Positions 50,882 to 62,696 of a DNA stretch of 64,000 nucleotides are shown one piece after another. Each line of letters starts with the position of its first letter. The first letter of the stretch is position 1. The notes below the pieces were generated by a model, which was not told where the DNA came from, did not search any database, and saw only the letters and a program-made list of their open reading frames with translations. The translations under genes and the position numbers were made by a program. The stretch comes from Halocaridina rubra (taxonomy: Eukaryota > Arthropoda > Malacostraca > Decapoda > Atyidae): positions 45,001 to 109,000 of the forward strand of contig JAXCGZ010005698.1 of NCBI GenBank assembly GCA_037179515.1, read 5' to 3'.

Positions 50882-53800
50882 ACTGTGCGTGTGATTACCT
50901 AATTGTAATGATCTAATTGTGTTTACGGGAAAGAGCCCAAAGCTCGTATCTTCCCGTCTCCTGATCGGTTACATTTTCTACTTAGTGATGCTTGTCATAC
51001 CTGCCCTTAAAACTATGGATTGAGATAGCATTAACTACCTCCTCGCAAGGCGAATTCCAATTATCAATATTTAATTACATCGTGCAAAGAAGTTTTCTTA
51101 CGAAGATTCATGCTATGATTTCTAGTTCTAGACCCAGCCATATCAAAATATCGATCCCAATCCACTCTATCATAACCATGTAGGACATTAAAGACTGTCA
51201 CCATATACCCCCTCAATCTTCTAGCTTCGAGTGATGGTAAGTCCAATTCTCTCAGCCTCTCATCATAACTGAGATTACGTATTTCTGGCACCAGTTTCGT
51301 GGCATGTCTTTGAACTTTTTCAAGCTTAAGTATGTGCTTTTTCAAATGCGGATTCCAAAAGGGGGCTGCACCTTCAAGTTTTGGCCTCACATAGGTTACA
51401 TAAAGATTTCTGAACTTTTCCTTGTCCATGTGCCTGAAGGCTACCTTTACATTTGATAAGAAGGCATATGCTGCCCTTTCTATGCCATTTATATGTGTTT
51501 CTGGAGACAAATCTGCTAGTATGTTTACTCCTAGATCTCTCTCATTTTCTGTCTCTTGAAGTTGTACTCCAGCCCCCGAGTAGTCAAGCTTGGGCCTTCT
51601 TGCACTTGTACCCATTCTCATTACCTTAAATTTTGAAGTACTGACTTTCATTAGCCACTTTTCTGACCACTCGTGCAGACTAATTAGATCCTCCTGAAGT
51701 TCTCTACCATTGTTCTCGATTCCTACTTTTTTCACAATCTTTGCATTATCTGCAAACATATTCATGAATAAATTTACAGACTCTGGTAGGTCATTTACAT
51801 ATTCAAGGAACAAAAGTGGCCCTAAAACTGAACCCTGTTGAACTCCACTACTAACTCTTCTCAATTCAGACACTGAGTGTCTTACTCTAACCCTCTGTTC
51901 CCTTCCTTCTCAGCAAGTTTTTATCCACTTCAAGACATTTCCACCTATTCTAGCCATTGCTTGCAGCTTCCTAATAAGTCTCCCATGTGAAACAGTGTGA
52001 AATGCTTTCTGGAAGCCTAGGAACATGCAATCTGCCCAGTCCTCTCTTTCCTGTAAGATTAGGCTTACCTCATCATAAAATTCTAATAAGTTTGTTACTG
52101 TTGATCTACCTTCTCTGAAGCCATGTTGCCTCACTGACAAAAAGTTGAAGGATTCCAAGTGAAGAGAGATATGTATCCTTTGTAGTTTCTCCATAACTTT
52201 GCAAACTATGCAGGTCAAGGAAACTGGTCTATAGTTCAGAGCCTTCTCTCTCCTTCCCTTTTTGAAAATAGGTATCACGTTTGCTTGTTTCCAGCATCTT
52301 GGATTCTCCCCTGACCCCAGTGACCTTTTAAGTACGATACTTAGTGCCACTTATATTGAGTTTGTGCATTTGTTAAGTACATGGGGAGATATGTCATCAG
52401 GACCTGTAGTTTTATGAACATCTAAATCCATCAGCGCTTTGCATACCTCTGTGGCTGTAAGGTTGATGTTCTCTAATACCGGCCCATGAGCTTCTATCTC
52501 TGCAATCTGAGGGTGTGGGGTATTTTCTACTGTAAATACTGACTGAAACCCCTTGTTCAATTCTTTGCAGATGTCTTCATCCTTCTGAGTGATGCTTCCA
52601 TCTTCTCTCTTTAGCCTTAAAACCTGTTCTTTTACCTTCAGTTTTCCTTTTATAAAGCTGTGGAAAAGCTTGGGATTTTCTTTTGCCTTCATGGTGATGT
52701 CCCTCTCATAATCTCTCTCTGCCTCTTCCTTTATTTAGGTAGTCATTTCTTGCTCTTTTGTAGGTTTGCCAAACATTTATGTTTTTTCTTCTCCTATACC
52801 TTTTCCAGTATTTGTCTCTCCACTTGTTAGCTCTTTTACACTCGTTATCGAACCATTTCTCTCTGGCATGAATTACACCTACTTTGGTGACAGGTATGCA
52901 TCAATCTACTATCTTCCCATATTTCTCACAAAATATGTCATACATTTCTTGTACAGATTTGTTGTAAAATAAGGTTCTTCAGTCAATAACTGCAAAAAGC
53001 TCATTCATTTTGATGTAATCTCCTTTCGGATAGTTCCTCCTCATGTCCTCAGTGTCTCTACTCTCAGGCAGAATATCTTCAATGATATACTCCATCAACA
53101 ACACACAGTGGTCATTCTTTCCAATTTGTGGTTCATACTCAATTTTTTCAATATCTAATAAATTAACTGTGAATACTAGATCAAGTAGTGATGGCTCATC
53201 CCCTCCCCTTGGTTCCATTACATGTTGGTGTAGTTAATTCCCTTGTACGCAATGTAGGAATCTTGCCCCGAATGAGTCCTCACCACTGTGTGGGTCAAGA
53301 TTTATCCAATCTATCTCTTTATGATTAAAATCTCCCATAATCAAAATCCTACATTTATTTTCCCGTGCCATGTTAACAACTGAGTTTATAACTTCAATAG
53401 TACCTATATGACTTTCCTTATAAACTTCAAGCCTATTTTGGTTCCTTGGTGGGTTATATGCAAGAGTTATTATAATGCTCTCTGACCCAGTATTTATGCG
53501 AGCAACAAGAAATTCCTTGAACTCACTTTCTATAGCCAAGTTTATTTCTTCAACTTGAAACCTTTCACTTATTAGCAGTGCTATCCCTCCACCAGTCCTC
53601 TCAGATCTTTCAACCCTTAATATTCTGAAGCCTTTAGGAAAAACTGTGGCACTGTGTATGTCCTCACTCAGCTTAGTCTCTGTAATTGCTACTATATCTG
53701 CCTTACTGTTGTGAATCCTATCTTTTAATTCTACTGCCTTACCAGCTAATCCATCAGCATTTGAGTATAACAATCTTAATGAGGCCCCATCCCCTGATCT

Positions 53801-53898
53801 TCTGTCATTATCTTCTTTATCTCCCCTTTGTCTGGAAGAACTCTGAAATGAAATTTTTTCATCTCTTCTTCATTTCTTTCCTCATTTAACCTTCTTGC
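50882..53898 (-). mobile_element. LINE-B tandem unit 4 extended to ORF1 end (copy 12)
   Basis: Mark at 50891, 971 bases after unit 3, same 20-bp deletion, but this copy does not stop at the shared truncation point. It continues through RT (51910-52350), linker (52351-52692) and endonuclease (52979-53773) to the end of ORF1 (~53898). Several frameshifts. It is probably the parent of the shorter units. Confidence 0.9.
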
Positions 53899-54380
53899 GT
53901 GTGGATTGTGGTGAATGCGAGTTTCTTGGTTTGGCCACCCCCCTTACAGGGGTCAATGAGGCTTGTGTATATGTTTGTATATTCATAGACCTAGCTGCAG
54001 AATGCAACATTGAAGCCTAAAATATTTTATGTATTCTTTTCTACATATTATGTTTACAATGTATTTTCTATTCTGAATAAGGTAAAAGAAAAATAGTAAT
54101 GTTTTATTTCATAAAGATTTTCAGCTTGAGTGTACTGTATGAGAAGAGTTGTGAATTTATAATAATTGTGTAATTCTAGAGTTTGAGAATTCTAGATACA
54201 TGGAGCTAATCTTTTGCGCTTAGGCACGTAGTCCCCAATGTTTTGATTTTGTAATTTTTGAGAGTACCCAAGCATACAAGACATGAAGTTCTACCAGTTC
54301 TCAATTATATTCCATTATTATTAGTGTATCTTACTGTATATCAAAGGTAATTATATTTTAAAATGTCTGTACAGACTTAA
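53899..54380. other. Unassigned stretch
   Basis: Starts gtgtggattgtggtgaatgcgag. No gene or repeat recognised. Confidence 0.35.
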
Positions 54381-55984
54381 ACAAGTCTCCCATGTGAAAC
54401 TGTATCAGTTGCCCTCTTAAAATCTAAAAGTATGCAATCTGCCCACCCTTTCTTTCTTGTATGATCTGGTTTACCTCATTATAAATTTCTAGTTACTCTG
54501 TTACCGCAGATCTGCGCTCTCTGAAGCCATGTTATTTAAGTAGTCAAGAATACAGGCCTATTGTTTAAAGCTGTGTCTCTCCTTTCCTTTTTGTAGATAG
54601 GTTCCATGTTTTCTTGTTTCCAGCATTCTGAAATCTCCCCAGGTAAGTCGTCATATTCCATAGCTTTTTTGGCATCTAGCTCCATCAACGTTTGCACACC
54701 TATGTAACTGAAAAGATGATGTTCTCTACTACTGGCCAATGATCTCTTATACATGAAAGCTGATGAGGTGAGGTATTTTCCCATGTAATTACCAACTGAA
54801 ACTCCTTGCTCATTTATTTGCAAATCTCTTTTTCTCAGTGATGTTTCCATCTGCCCTCTTTAACTGAAAACTTGTTCATTGATCTTCAGTTATCCTTTGG
54901 AATTTTCTTTAGCCTTCCTGGTGATATCCCTATAATAATCCCTCTCCATCTCTTTTCTTTTACTTAGGCAATTCTATCTCGCTCATTTGTAAGTCTGCCA
55001 GGGATTTATACTTATTCTCATCCTGTACCTATTTCAGCATTTGTCTCTCCACTTCCCTAGATCTCTTACACTCATTACTTTACCATATTTCTATTGAAGT
55101 ATTAACTCCTACTTAAGTGGATGGTATGCAACAAGTAACTATCTTCTCATTTTCCTCACAAAAGATTTCATATATCTCTTGGACAGATTTGTTATAAGAT
55201 AAGGTCCTCCAGTCAATGCCTGCAAAAATATGATTAACTTTGTTGTAATCTCTTTTTGGATAGTTTTTCCTAGTCTCCTTCTCAGTCCTCCTACTCTAAG
55301 GCAGAGCAACTTCGATGATATACTCGAAGAACAACATACAGTGGTCACTTTTTTCCAACTGATGATTTTCCTCAATTTTGCCAATATCCAAAACATTATC
55401 TGTAAGTACCAGATCGAGACGCGATGGCTCATCCACCCTTGGCTTTCATTGGTTCCAGAACATGAAAGTGAAGGAAATATCCTTGTACACAATCTAGGAA
55501 CCTAGCCCAAAAATAATCCTCCTTTCTGTGCAGGTTAAGATTAGTCCAATCTAGCTCTCTATGATAAATATCTCCCATATTCAAATCCTTCCCTTTTTGT
55601 TAAATGTGATATTAACAATTGAGTTTATAACTTCAGTACCACCCTTATAACTTTTCTCATAAATATCTAGCCATTTTCAGTTCCTTGGTGGGTTATATAC
55701 AATCACTATTAAAAGGCTTTCAGAACCAGTATTTATTCGAGCAACAAGAAATTTCTAGAACTCACTTTTTATAGCAAAATATAATTTTTCAACCTGCAAC
55801 CTTTACTTATAAGCAATGCTATTCCTCCATCAGTCCTCTCAGATCTTTCAATTCTCATTACTTTGATACTTTTAGGAAAAACTGTGATACTGTTTATATC
55901 TCCTCTTAATTTAGTCACTGTAACATCTACTATGACTGCCTTGTTGTCGTGTATTCGATCTTTTAATTCTATTGCATTACCATC
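54381..55984 (-). mobile_element. LINE-B, old diverged copy (copy 13)
   Basis: Starts inside the RT (antisense to the KAFDTVPH region), followed by linker, then endonuclease (55139-55980) with ITVFPK and GGIALLIS segments. No tail. It ends at GNAIELKDRIHDNK, i.e. near the ORF2 start, where another fragment begins. Confidence 0.85.
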
Positions 55985-56862
55985 ATAATTGAGATTGCAT
56001 ATTTCTGGCACCAGTTTTGTGGCATGTCTTTGAACTTTTTCCAGCTTAAGTATGTGCTTTTTCAAGTGTGGATTCCAAAAGGGGGCTGCATATTCAAACT
56101 TTGGCCTTATATAGGTTACATATATATATTTCTGAACACTTCCTTCTCTATGTGCCTGAAAGGGTACCCTTACATTTGATAAGGAAGCATATGCTACCCT
56201 TACTATGCCATTTATATGCATTTCTGGATAAGAAATCGGCCAGGATGTTTACTCCTAGATCTCTCTCATTCTGTCTCTTGAAGTTCTGCTCCTGCTATTA
56301 GGTATTCAAGCTTGGGCCTTTTTGCACTTGTACCCATTCTCATTACCTAACATTTAGAAGTATTGAATTTCATTAGCCACTTTTTTGACCAGTCATAGAG
56401 ACTATTTAGGTCTTCCTGAAATTCACTACCATTGTTCTTGTCTTTTACGTTCTTCATAATCTTTGCATCATCTGCAAACATATTCATGAATTAAATTACA
56501 GACTCTGGTAGGTCATTTACATATGCAAGGAAAAAAAGTGGTCCTAAAACTGAACCCTGTGGAACTCCACCACTAACCCTTCTCCATTCAGACATTGGGT
56601 GTCTTACTCTACCCCTCTGGCCCCTTCTTTCTAAGTAAATTTTTATCCATTCCTAGACACTTCCACTTATTCTCGCCATTGCTTCAACGTAGACTTAATA
56701 AGTCTACGTTGTGGGATAGTGCCAAATGCCTTCCGGAAGTCTAGGAATATGCAATCTGCCCTGCTCTCTCTTTCCCGTAAGATTAGGCTTACCTCATGAT
56801 AAAAATCTAATAAGTTTGTCACTCTTGATCTATCTTCTCTGAAGCCATCTTGTCTCACTGAC
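55985..56862 (-). mobile_element. LINE-B, C-terminal/RT fragment (copy 14)
   Basis: Begins at the LSYDERL-equivalent position and continues to RQDGFREDRSRVTNLL near 56855. There is no 3' tail, so this is a recombination or deletion product. FADD is readable near 56470. Confidence 0.85.
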
Positions 56863-57494
56863 AGAGAGCCTGTGACTGGAAAGAAATGCTCTTATCCATC
56901 AATACCTCATTGACTGGACCCCTCTCTAGAAAGACCTCGTTCAACACGGTATCAATCTCCTCTGCAATCTTTGTCCTCAACTCCCTCCAGATTGACAGAT
57001 GACCAGGACCACAATCTATAATAGATAAATATCTATCTTGCTGATGATGGGCCACATTCGCCAATCTTTTCCAACCATTCTCAACTCTAATTTCTTCCGT
57101 CGTATGTGATCTTGGTGCAGGGTGTTTTGACTGACACCAGATGCAACTCCTTACCACTTACTGAACAGTGTCCTATCGACCCCCATGGTACATTTGATGA
57201 AACTCCCTCACAATTGGAGATTCCATATGACATTTTGTAGCCTTAATTCCTGTTCTCAGGTAACCAAAGCCAAGTTTTCTTCATTCTGGTAAAGACATCT
57301 GTCTTGTTCTGTCCTGATGGCACAAAGCCTATACTCACCCACAACTCAAACTCATTGATTAATTCCCTCAACATCCCAAGGCGGTGCTTTACAAATATCT
57401 CCACAGCTCCCTTTGTATGGACTCCATTCTCAGCAGTCAAAACGGAGTTAACCCATCCCAATGCTGTGTCTAAATATGTTCTAATCTCAACCAC
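56863..57494 (-). pseudogene. LTR-retrotransposon pol fragment (RNase H then integrase)
   Basis: On the minus strand, 57243-57494 resembles the end of a gypsy-type RNase H (VSIGFVPSGQNKTDVFTRMK, TWLWL). A degraded zinc-binding region follows (EFHQMYH...CIWCQS). Then comes integrase core at 56855-57157 (DRYLSIIDCGPGHLSIWREL, ERGPVNEVLMDKSISF). The Asp of the first motif (IIDCGP) and the Asp of LMDKS are kept; the Glu part is missing. The wording differs from the integrase at 13.3 kb, so it is a second gypsy-like lineage. Confidence 0.75.
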
Positions 57495-57500
57495 TAGCCA

Positions 57501-58621
57501 TTTCTAACATCATGCCCATTGCACTGTAATAAATAAAGCTTGGAGAGATACTAAAACACGAAAATTATAATGAAATATGTATTGTGAAAATATGACAGAG
57601 TGTTTTGCTCCAAGTTACCAGAGGTCATTTATAGATGACTTATTAGTTAATTCAATAACTTTTAGCTGTCTTTTCTTTACTTACTAAAAAAAATTCTCAT
57701 CCTTGCATTTTGCAGATTATGATTTTTTGCAGGTTATATTTCAGTTTATAGCTAATTTCAAATATATCTCGTTTAATATTCTTGTATGTGTAGAAAGCAT
57801 GATCCCAATATAAAATTATCACTCCAGTTTCTCTGTTTTCTGCTTTTTATTTTTTTGCATGAATGATGCCATAATTCTAGTGAGTCTGTTATGTTGCTTG
57901 CGCAATTTTCTTATTATAAAATTGCTTTCCTGATAAATTTTGTTATATTATAAAAATTGCTCTTGCTGATAATTTTGTTGTAAATTTGACCGTGCTGATA
58001 TGTCATTAGCCTGTCTAGATACATTTCAGTAGCTTCTTTACTCTTTGAATATTTAAAATTCCCTCTCCTGCAAAGCAATGAACGTTCTGCAAATATTTTG
58101 CCAGTAACCTATTTTGCCCATAAATACTTCTTGTTTCTTTTGTTTGCTTTTGCTTGTTTCACCTAAGATACTGTCTCTCCTTTGCATCTCTGCCAAAAAT
58201 ACCTGCCAGGGGCCACCACTATAGTAAAAAAAAACCATTTGGGGATGATTTACTGCTCTGAATATACACCCTACGGACTGGCTGAAGAATGATGTCACCA
58301 AGAGGGATGCTTGATCGGTATCATTTGGCAGCCCAACATCCCAGAAACAAGATCTCGCCTCAGCAGTCACGATTACTTTAAACTTTTTTATGTGCCGTCT
58401 TCACAGGAATTTATCTGGCACAAACAAGGTGAGCGATAGTGTATGGTAAAGCTTGTTAGTCAAGCAAATTGGGAATTAGATAAACTATTTAAATTCGTTA
58501 CTGATCAAATCCTAGGAATTTTCTCAGTTCCATTCCCATACAAATGCACTTTTATAGATTACCTAACTGGAATCTCATTTGTCAAATTTAATTCCTTGAT
58601 CTGGAAGTAACTGCCGATATA
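57501..58621. other. Unassigned stretch with one unrecognised reading frame
   Basis: A 105-codon minus frame at 58053-58370 (starting MTAEARSCFWDVGLPND) has mixed composition but no recognised homologue. It may be chance or a transposon remnant. Confidence 0.3.
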
Positions 58622-58623
58622 TA

Positions 58624-61421
58624 CTGTAATCCCTCCTTTAACATGGGTGTTACGTTCCGGGACTTCCACGATAGGTGAAAATCCGCGAAGTAGCAGCACC
58701 ATATTTATTATTTTACATTTATTTTTACCTTTATAAACCCTCCCTGCACTGTTAACAACTCACTCTATACTCTATTAATAACAGCGCACAAGCGTAAAGT
58801 TATATGAGTGTGACAGGTAAGTTTACCATAAATAACAGCGCACAAACGTAAAGGTATACTAGCATGATAGGTAAGTTTACCGTGAATAACCTATATGTAC
58901 TGTACAAAAATAATACCTATGATAATAACACATTATATTCATAATAACAATAATGATAATACAGTAGCTTTACAAGATTAACATGTGAGGAGAGTATGAT
59001 GAGGGTGATGATGATGTTTACATACTGCACAACCGATGACAGTTTTACGGCTCTTATGATGGTGGCACCGTTTCCTTAGGCACTTCTGCAGCTTCCTCTG
59101 AAGGTGTTGGCCTAACTGGTGTACCTGGCTGCTTTTTGTGAGTGAAGAAACATGATAATGGGGAGTTGCTGTCGCTGTTTCTTCTTTTGAGTGAAGACGG
59201 TCTTGTAAAGAGTCATGGCATTGTAGATAATATTGCGGAAGTGCACCGAACAAACCATATCATTGTCCCACTCCTGCGACAGGTGTTGGAGTTCTTTGGC
59301 TGCGAGCCGTTCGAGTGTAAGGCCAGGTTCTTCAACTTCATCGTGCGCTTGCTGTTGTTCGTCATCCTCTTCTTTGCTTGCTGATTTGTCATTTCTTCCA
59401 AGTTTTCATCAGTCAACGGCTGCAAGTGGCAGTCGATCAGTTCATTGACGTCTTCGCGAGTCATATCTTTAAAGCTTTCTCCTCCTAGCAATGCAGCCAA
59501 CTTCACAGCTTTCTCAACTGCTAAGCTATGCACTTCATCAAGAGCGAATCCCTCATAGTCGTAGATGACTTCGGCCACAATTTCTTCCAGCTGGCATTGA
59601 TTGTGGCCGGCTTCATCTCTTTGATTGCATTCTGAATATTTTGAAGGCATGTAGCAATCATATACTTATGCCAGTACGCCTTCAGCGTGAAATTTTTGTC
59701 CGCATCCATGAAGCCAACCAGGTTCGCCAGGGCATATCATGTGTAGAGGGCCTTGAATGCACGAATAACGCCTTGATCCATAAGCTAAATCAGTGATGTC
59801 ATCTTCGGTGGCAGAAACTCTACCTGAACACCGTCATAATGGAGATCAGTTGCAAGGTCTCCAGCATTATCCATCTACAGAAGGACTTTAAATTCAAGGT
59901 CCTTCTCCTCAAGATAAACTCTGACCTGAGGGATAAAACATTGGTGAAACCAGTCTGATGTGAGGCTTTTCGTGATCCAGGTCTTATGGTTATGCATCCA
60001 ATACACTGGCAGCAGATTCTTGTTTTTGTTCTTCTAAGCCCTAGGGTACTTTGACTTGTAGACAAGCCCTGGCTTTAACATAAAGCCCGCAGCATTCCCG
60101 CACATGACGAGGGTAACACGGTCTTTGTGAGCTCTAAATCCATGGGCTTTAGCTTCTTCCTTGAAAAAAGAAGTGTGAGACGGCATTCTCCTCCAAAATA
60201 ACCCAGTCTCATCCATGTTGAACACTTGCTCAGGAGCATAACCGCCTTCCTCGATAACTTTCTTGAAGTCGTTGTTCACATAATCTTCAGCTGCAGCTGT
60301 ATCTGCAGAGGCAGCTTCGCCATGCACCGAAATGCTCTTTAGGTGAAAGCGTTTTTGAAATTTGGTGAACCATTCCTTGCTAACAACAAACGATGGAGAA
60401 TCGCTGGACGTTCCTGGTTGTGGGTCTCCCATTTCTTCTTTCTCCTCCTCCTCACGGTTGCCACTGTCGTCGTCGGGTTCGTTTGCAGAAAATGTCTCAT
60501 ACAGGTTCTTTGCCTTTGTTTGTATGATACTGGTGTCTAAACTGATGTTCAATCAGCAATCCACAGGGTCAAAGCAGATTCCATCCACACTGTTATCTTA
60601 TTGCGGGGTGTTACCACCCTCTTCACTGTTTTGTTGTTAAATGTAAGAGTCTCTGTCTCCCTGATATTCGCCTCCTCTTCCTTGATGTAGTGAACAGTAG
60701 ATTCGTTGATGTCGAAATGGTGGCCGACAGCCGTGAAACTCCATCCTTCCTTCAGCATATCTAACAGTTTTACCTTATCTGCAATGGTCAACATCTTCCT
60801 TTGCTACTTAGGCTCACTACCAGAAGCCTTAGAAGATGAAGGACACTTTGGCGGCATTGCAGGGGTTGAAATAAAGAAAAAGTTTCACAAAAAATGCAAG
60901 CACAACGTATTAAGAGGCACAACGAGAAAAGCACACTCTTAATAACTGAATGGGCGAGGTGAGACAAGAGAAGAGGCTGGAAGAATCAAACTTCAATCAA
61001 AAAGCCAAACAGACCCTAGGATGCAGAACACAATCTATGATTAGTCGTCTCCCACTCATCAGCCAATATCATCCAGTGTACTATCTTACGTAGGTGCAAC
61101 CCTTTGTGTTTTCCAAGACGCAGATATCTACGCAGCACATACCATACCGGTATCATATTTTATATGGTGTAATACTGTGAGTTGCATATTTAAATTTATG
61201 TTTTTTTACTATTTTTTACTGTTTTATTATTGTTAGGCTAGGAAATACTTTTTTTTATCAATAAAATAATGAAAATTCTGGAAATTTAAATTTTTCCACA
61301 TATCGTTGATTCTTGCGATATGCCCATAAAATCTGCAATATGAAATACATATGCTAGCCATAAAAACCCGCGATGCACTGAATTGGCGGAAGATGAACCG
61401 CAATATAGCGAGGGATTACTG
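58624..61421 (-). mobile_element. Tigger (pogo) element, near full length
   Basis: Ends ctgtaatccctcc (58624) and gagggattactg (61421) are inverted repeats related to those of the element at 13956. TA flanks both sides (58622-58623 and 61422-61423). Length 2798. The transposase frame lies on the minus strand, broken. Left and right subterminal parts show the Tigger ata-tcgcgg type motifs. Confidence 0.93.
59213..60860 (-). pseudogene. Tigger transposase, several stops and frameshifts
   Basis: From a start at about 60858: MPPKCPSSSKASGSEP, TAG, then the CENP-B-type helix-turn-helix (KMLTIADKVKLLDMLKEG, VGHHFDINESTVHYIK; frame 60549-60794). Frame 60034-60552 has a charged spacer, VVSKEWFTKFQKRFHLKS, then the DDE nuclease start VFNMDETGLFWRRMPS with the first Asp. 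Shifted frames follow: LLQMDNAGDLATDLHYD with the second Asp (~59860) and LMDQGVIRAFKALY with the third (~59770). The C-terminal part is at 59213-59650. All three acidic residues can still be read. It differs from the 13956 copy by keeping the catalytic domain. Confidence 0.88.
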
Positions 61422-61439
61422 TATTGATGAGAATTTTCT

Positions 61440-62150
61440 TTCATTGCGGGTGCCAAAGTAAAATTCCCACCCTCAGAAGAATGCTCATTACCAAGTAAAA
61501 ATCTATCCCTTCTTTTAATGAATTATAATTTCATTTTACCCCTTTCTATCATCGTAAGTAAAGTATTTTACGCCAATACTTGTAAATAAAGTGTTTTTTT
61601 GCTATAAATTGCAAATAATTAATAATTTAATTAAAGTGTTTTATGCTATAAAGTGCATATAATTAATAAGTAATCTTACTCTGTTGGCATTGCAAATGTT
61701 TCTTGTTAACCAAAATTTAATGCATACTGCATCTTGTTGATTCTTCATTTATTGGGAATAAAGTGTTTTGAGTTATAAGTTGCAAATATCTCAAAAGGTG
61801 GTTTTGCCCCTTTGACACTACATGCAGATTCTTCATTTACTGGGAATAAAGAGTTTTGAGTTATAAGTTGCAAATACTTCAAAAGGTGGTCTTGCCCTTT
61901 TGGCACTGCAAATATTTCTTGCTAACCAAAATTGAATGACTACATATTTATCTCGTAGATTCTTCCTTTCTTTTAAATAAGGTGTTTTACCATATGAATT
62001 CAAAATTATTAATAAGTAATTTTGCCATACTGGCATAGCAAATGTTTATTGTTACCCACAAGTTAAGGAATACATACTGTATTAGTCTCGCTGATTCTTC
62101 ACTTATTGTGAATAAAATGTTTTACGTTAATGCGAGCAAATAATTAATGA
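61440..62150. repeat. Degenerate tandem repeat, unit ~132 bp
   Basis: The mark gattcttc recurs at 61739, 61827, 61958 and 62093 (spacings 88, 131 and 135; the short one has a deletion). Units share gggaataaagtgttttgagttataagttgcaaat, a cttttggcac(t/a) motif, and ttcttgttaaccaaaattgaatg. Earlier, weaker units extend from 61440. Confidence 0.75.
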
Positions 62151-62334
62151 TTTTGTATGCTCTTACGGTAGCGTAAATATTTCCGGTTAGTTGTGACTAA
62201 CCAATATCTTTTCATCCAGTAGAATAATATAGGAAACTCATTATTTGTGTGCTTGTGCTGTCACTTTTCCCATTGTTAACGGTGTGTCGCTTCTGTTTCT
62301 GCAATTACAGTGTCTTCTATTCTAATCTGCTTGT

Positions 62335-62671
62335 GTGACAGAGATGATCATCGAGTTGAGGCCAAACTCTTGGCATCCGTCCTTGGTAACGAGAATTGAA
62401 TTCGTGCTCACCACCTCTTGGATTCATGGCAGCATTCCATGAGTTTAAATTTTTTAAATTTGTTCCAGCTTTCCAAATAAGTTATTCATTTTTTAAAGTG
62501 TCATTGCATTTCCAAAATTAAAAGAAAGTTGAATTCTGACTTTCATTTTACCGAGTAGTGGTAAGAATGTGTGCAAATAAAGATTTGCCTTGGATGTTTG
62601 TGAGTATTTAACTGAGTTCTGTACCTTGAGTCCCCTTAGTAAAACAAAAGCTTAACAACAACTTCCCCACA
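62335..62671 (+). repeat. Possible LTR of a gypsy-like element
   Basis: Candidate TG start (tgtgacagag) and CA end (cttccccaca) directly before the primer-binding site, with AATAAA at 62575-62580. No second LTR copy is visible in the window, so limits are provisional. Confidence 0.4.
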
Positions 62672-62678
62672 AATAAAT

Positions 62679-62696
62679 TGGCGCCCGAACAGGGAC
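62679..62696 (+). promoter_or_regulatory. Primer-binding site complementary to tRNA-Lys
   Basis: tggcgcccgaacagggac is the 18-base complement of the 3' end of a tRNA-Lys. It is where the tRNA primes minus-strand DNA synthesis in LTR retroelements. It sits seven bases after the putative LTR end, as expected. Confidence 0.85.
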
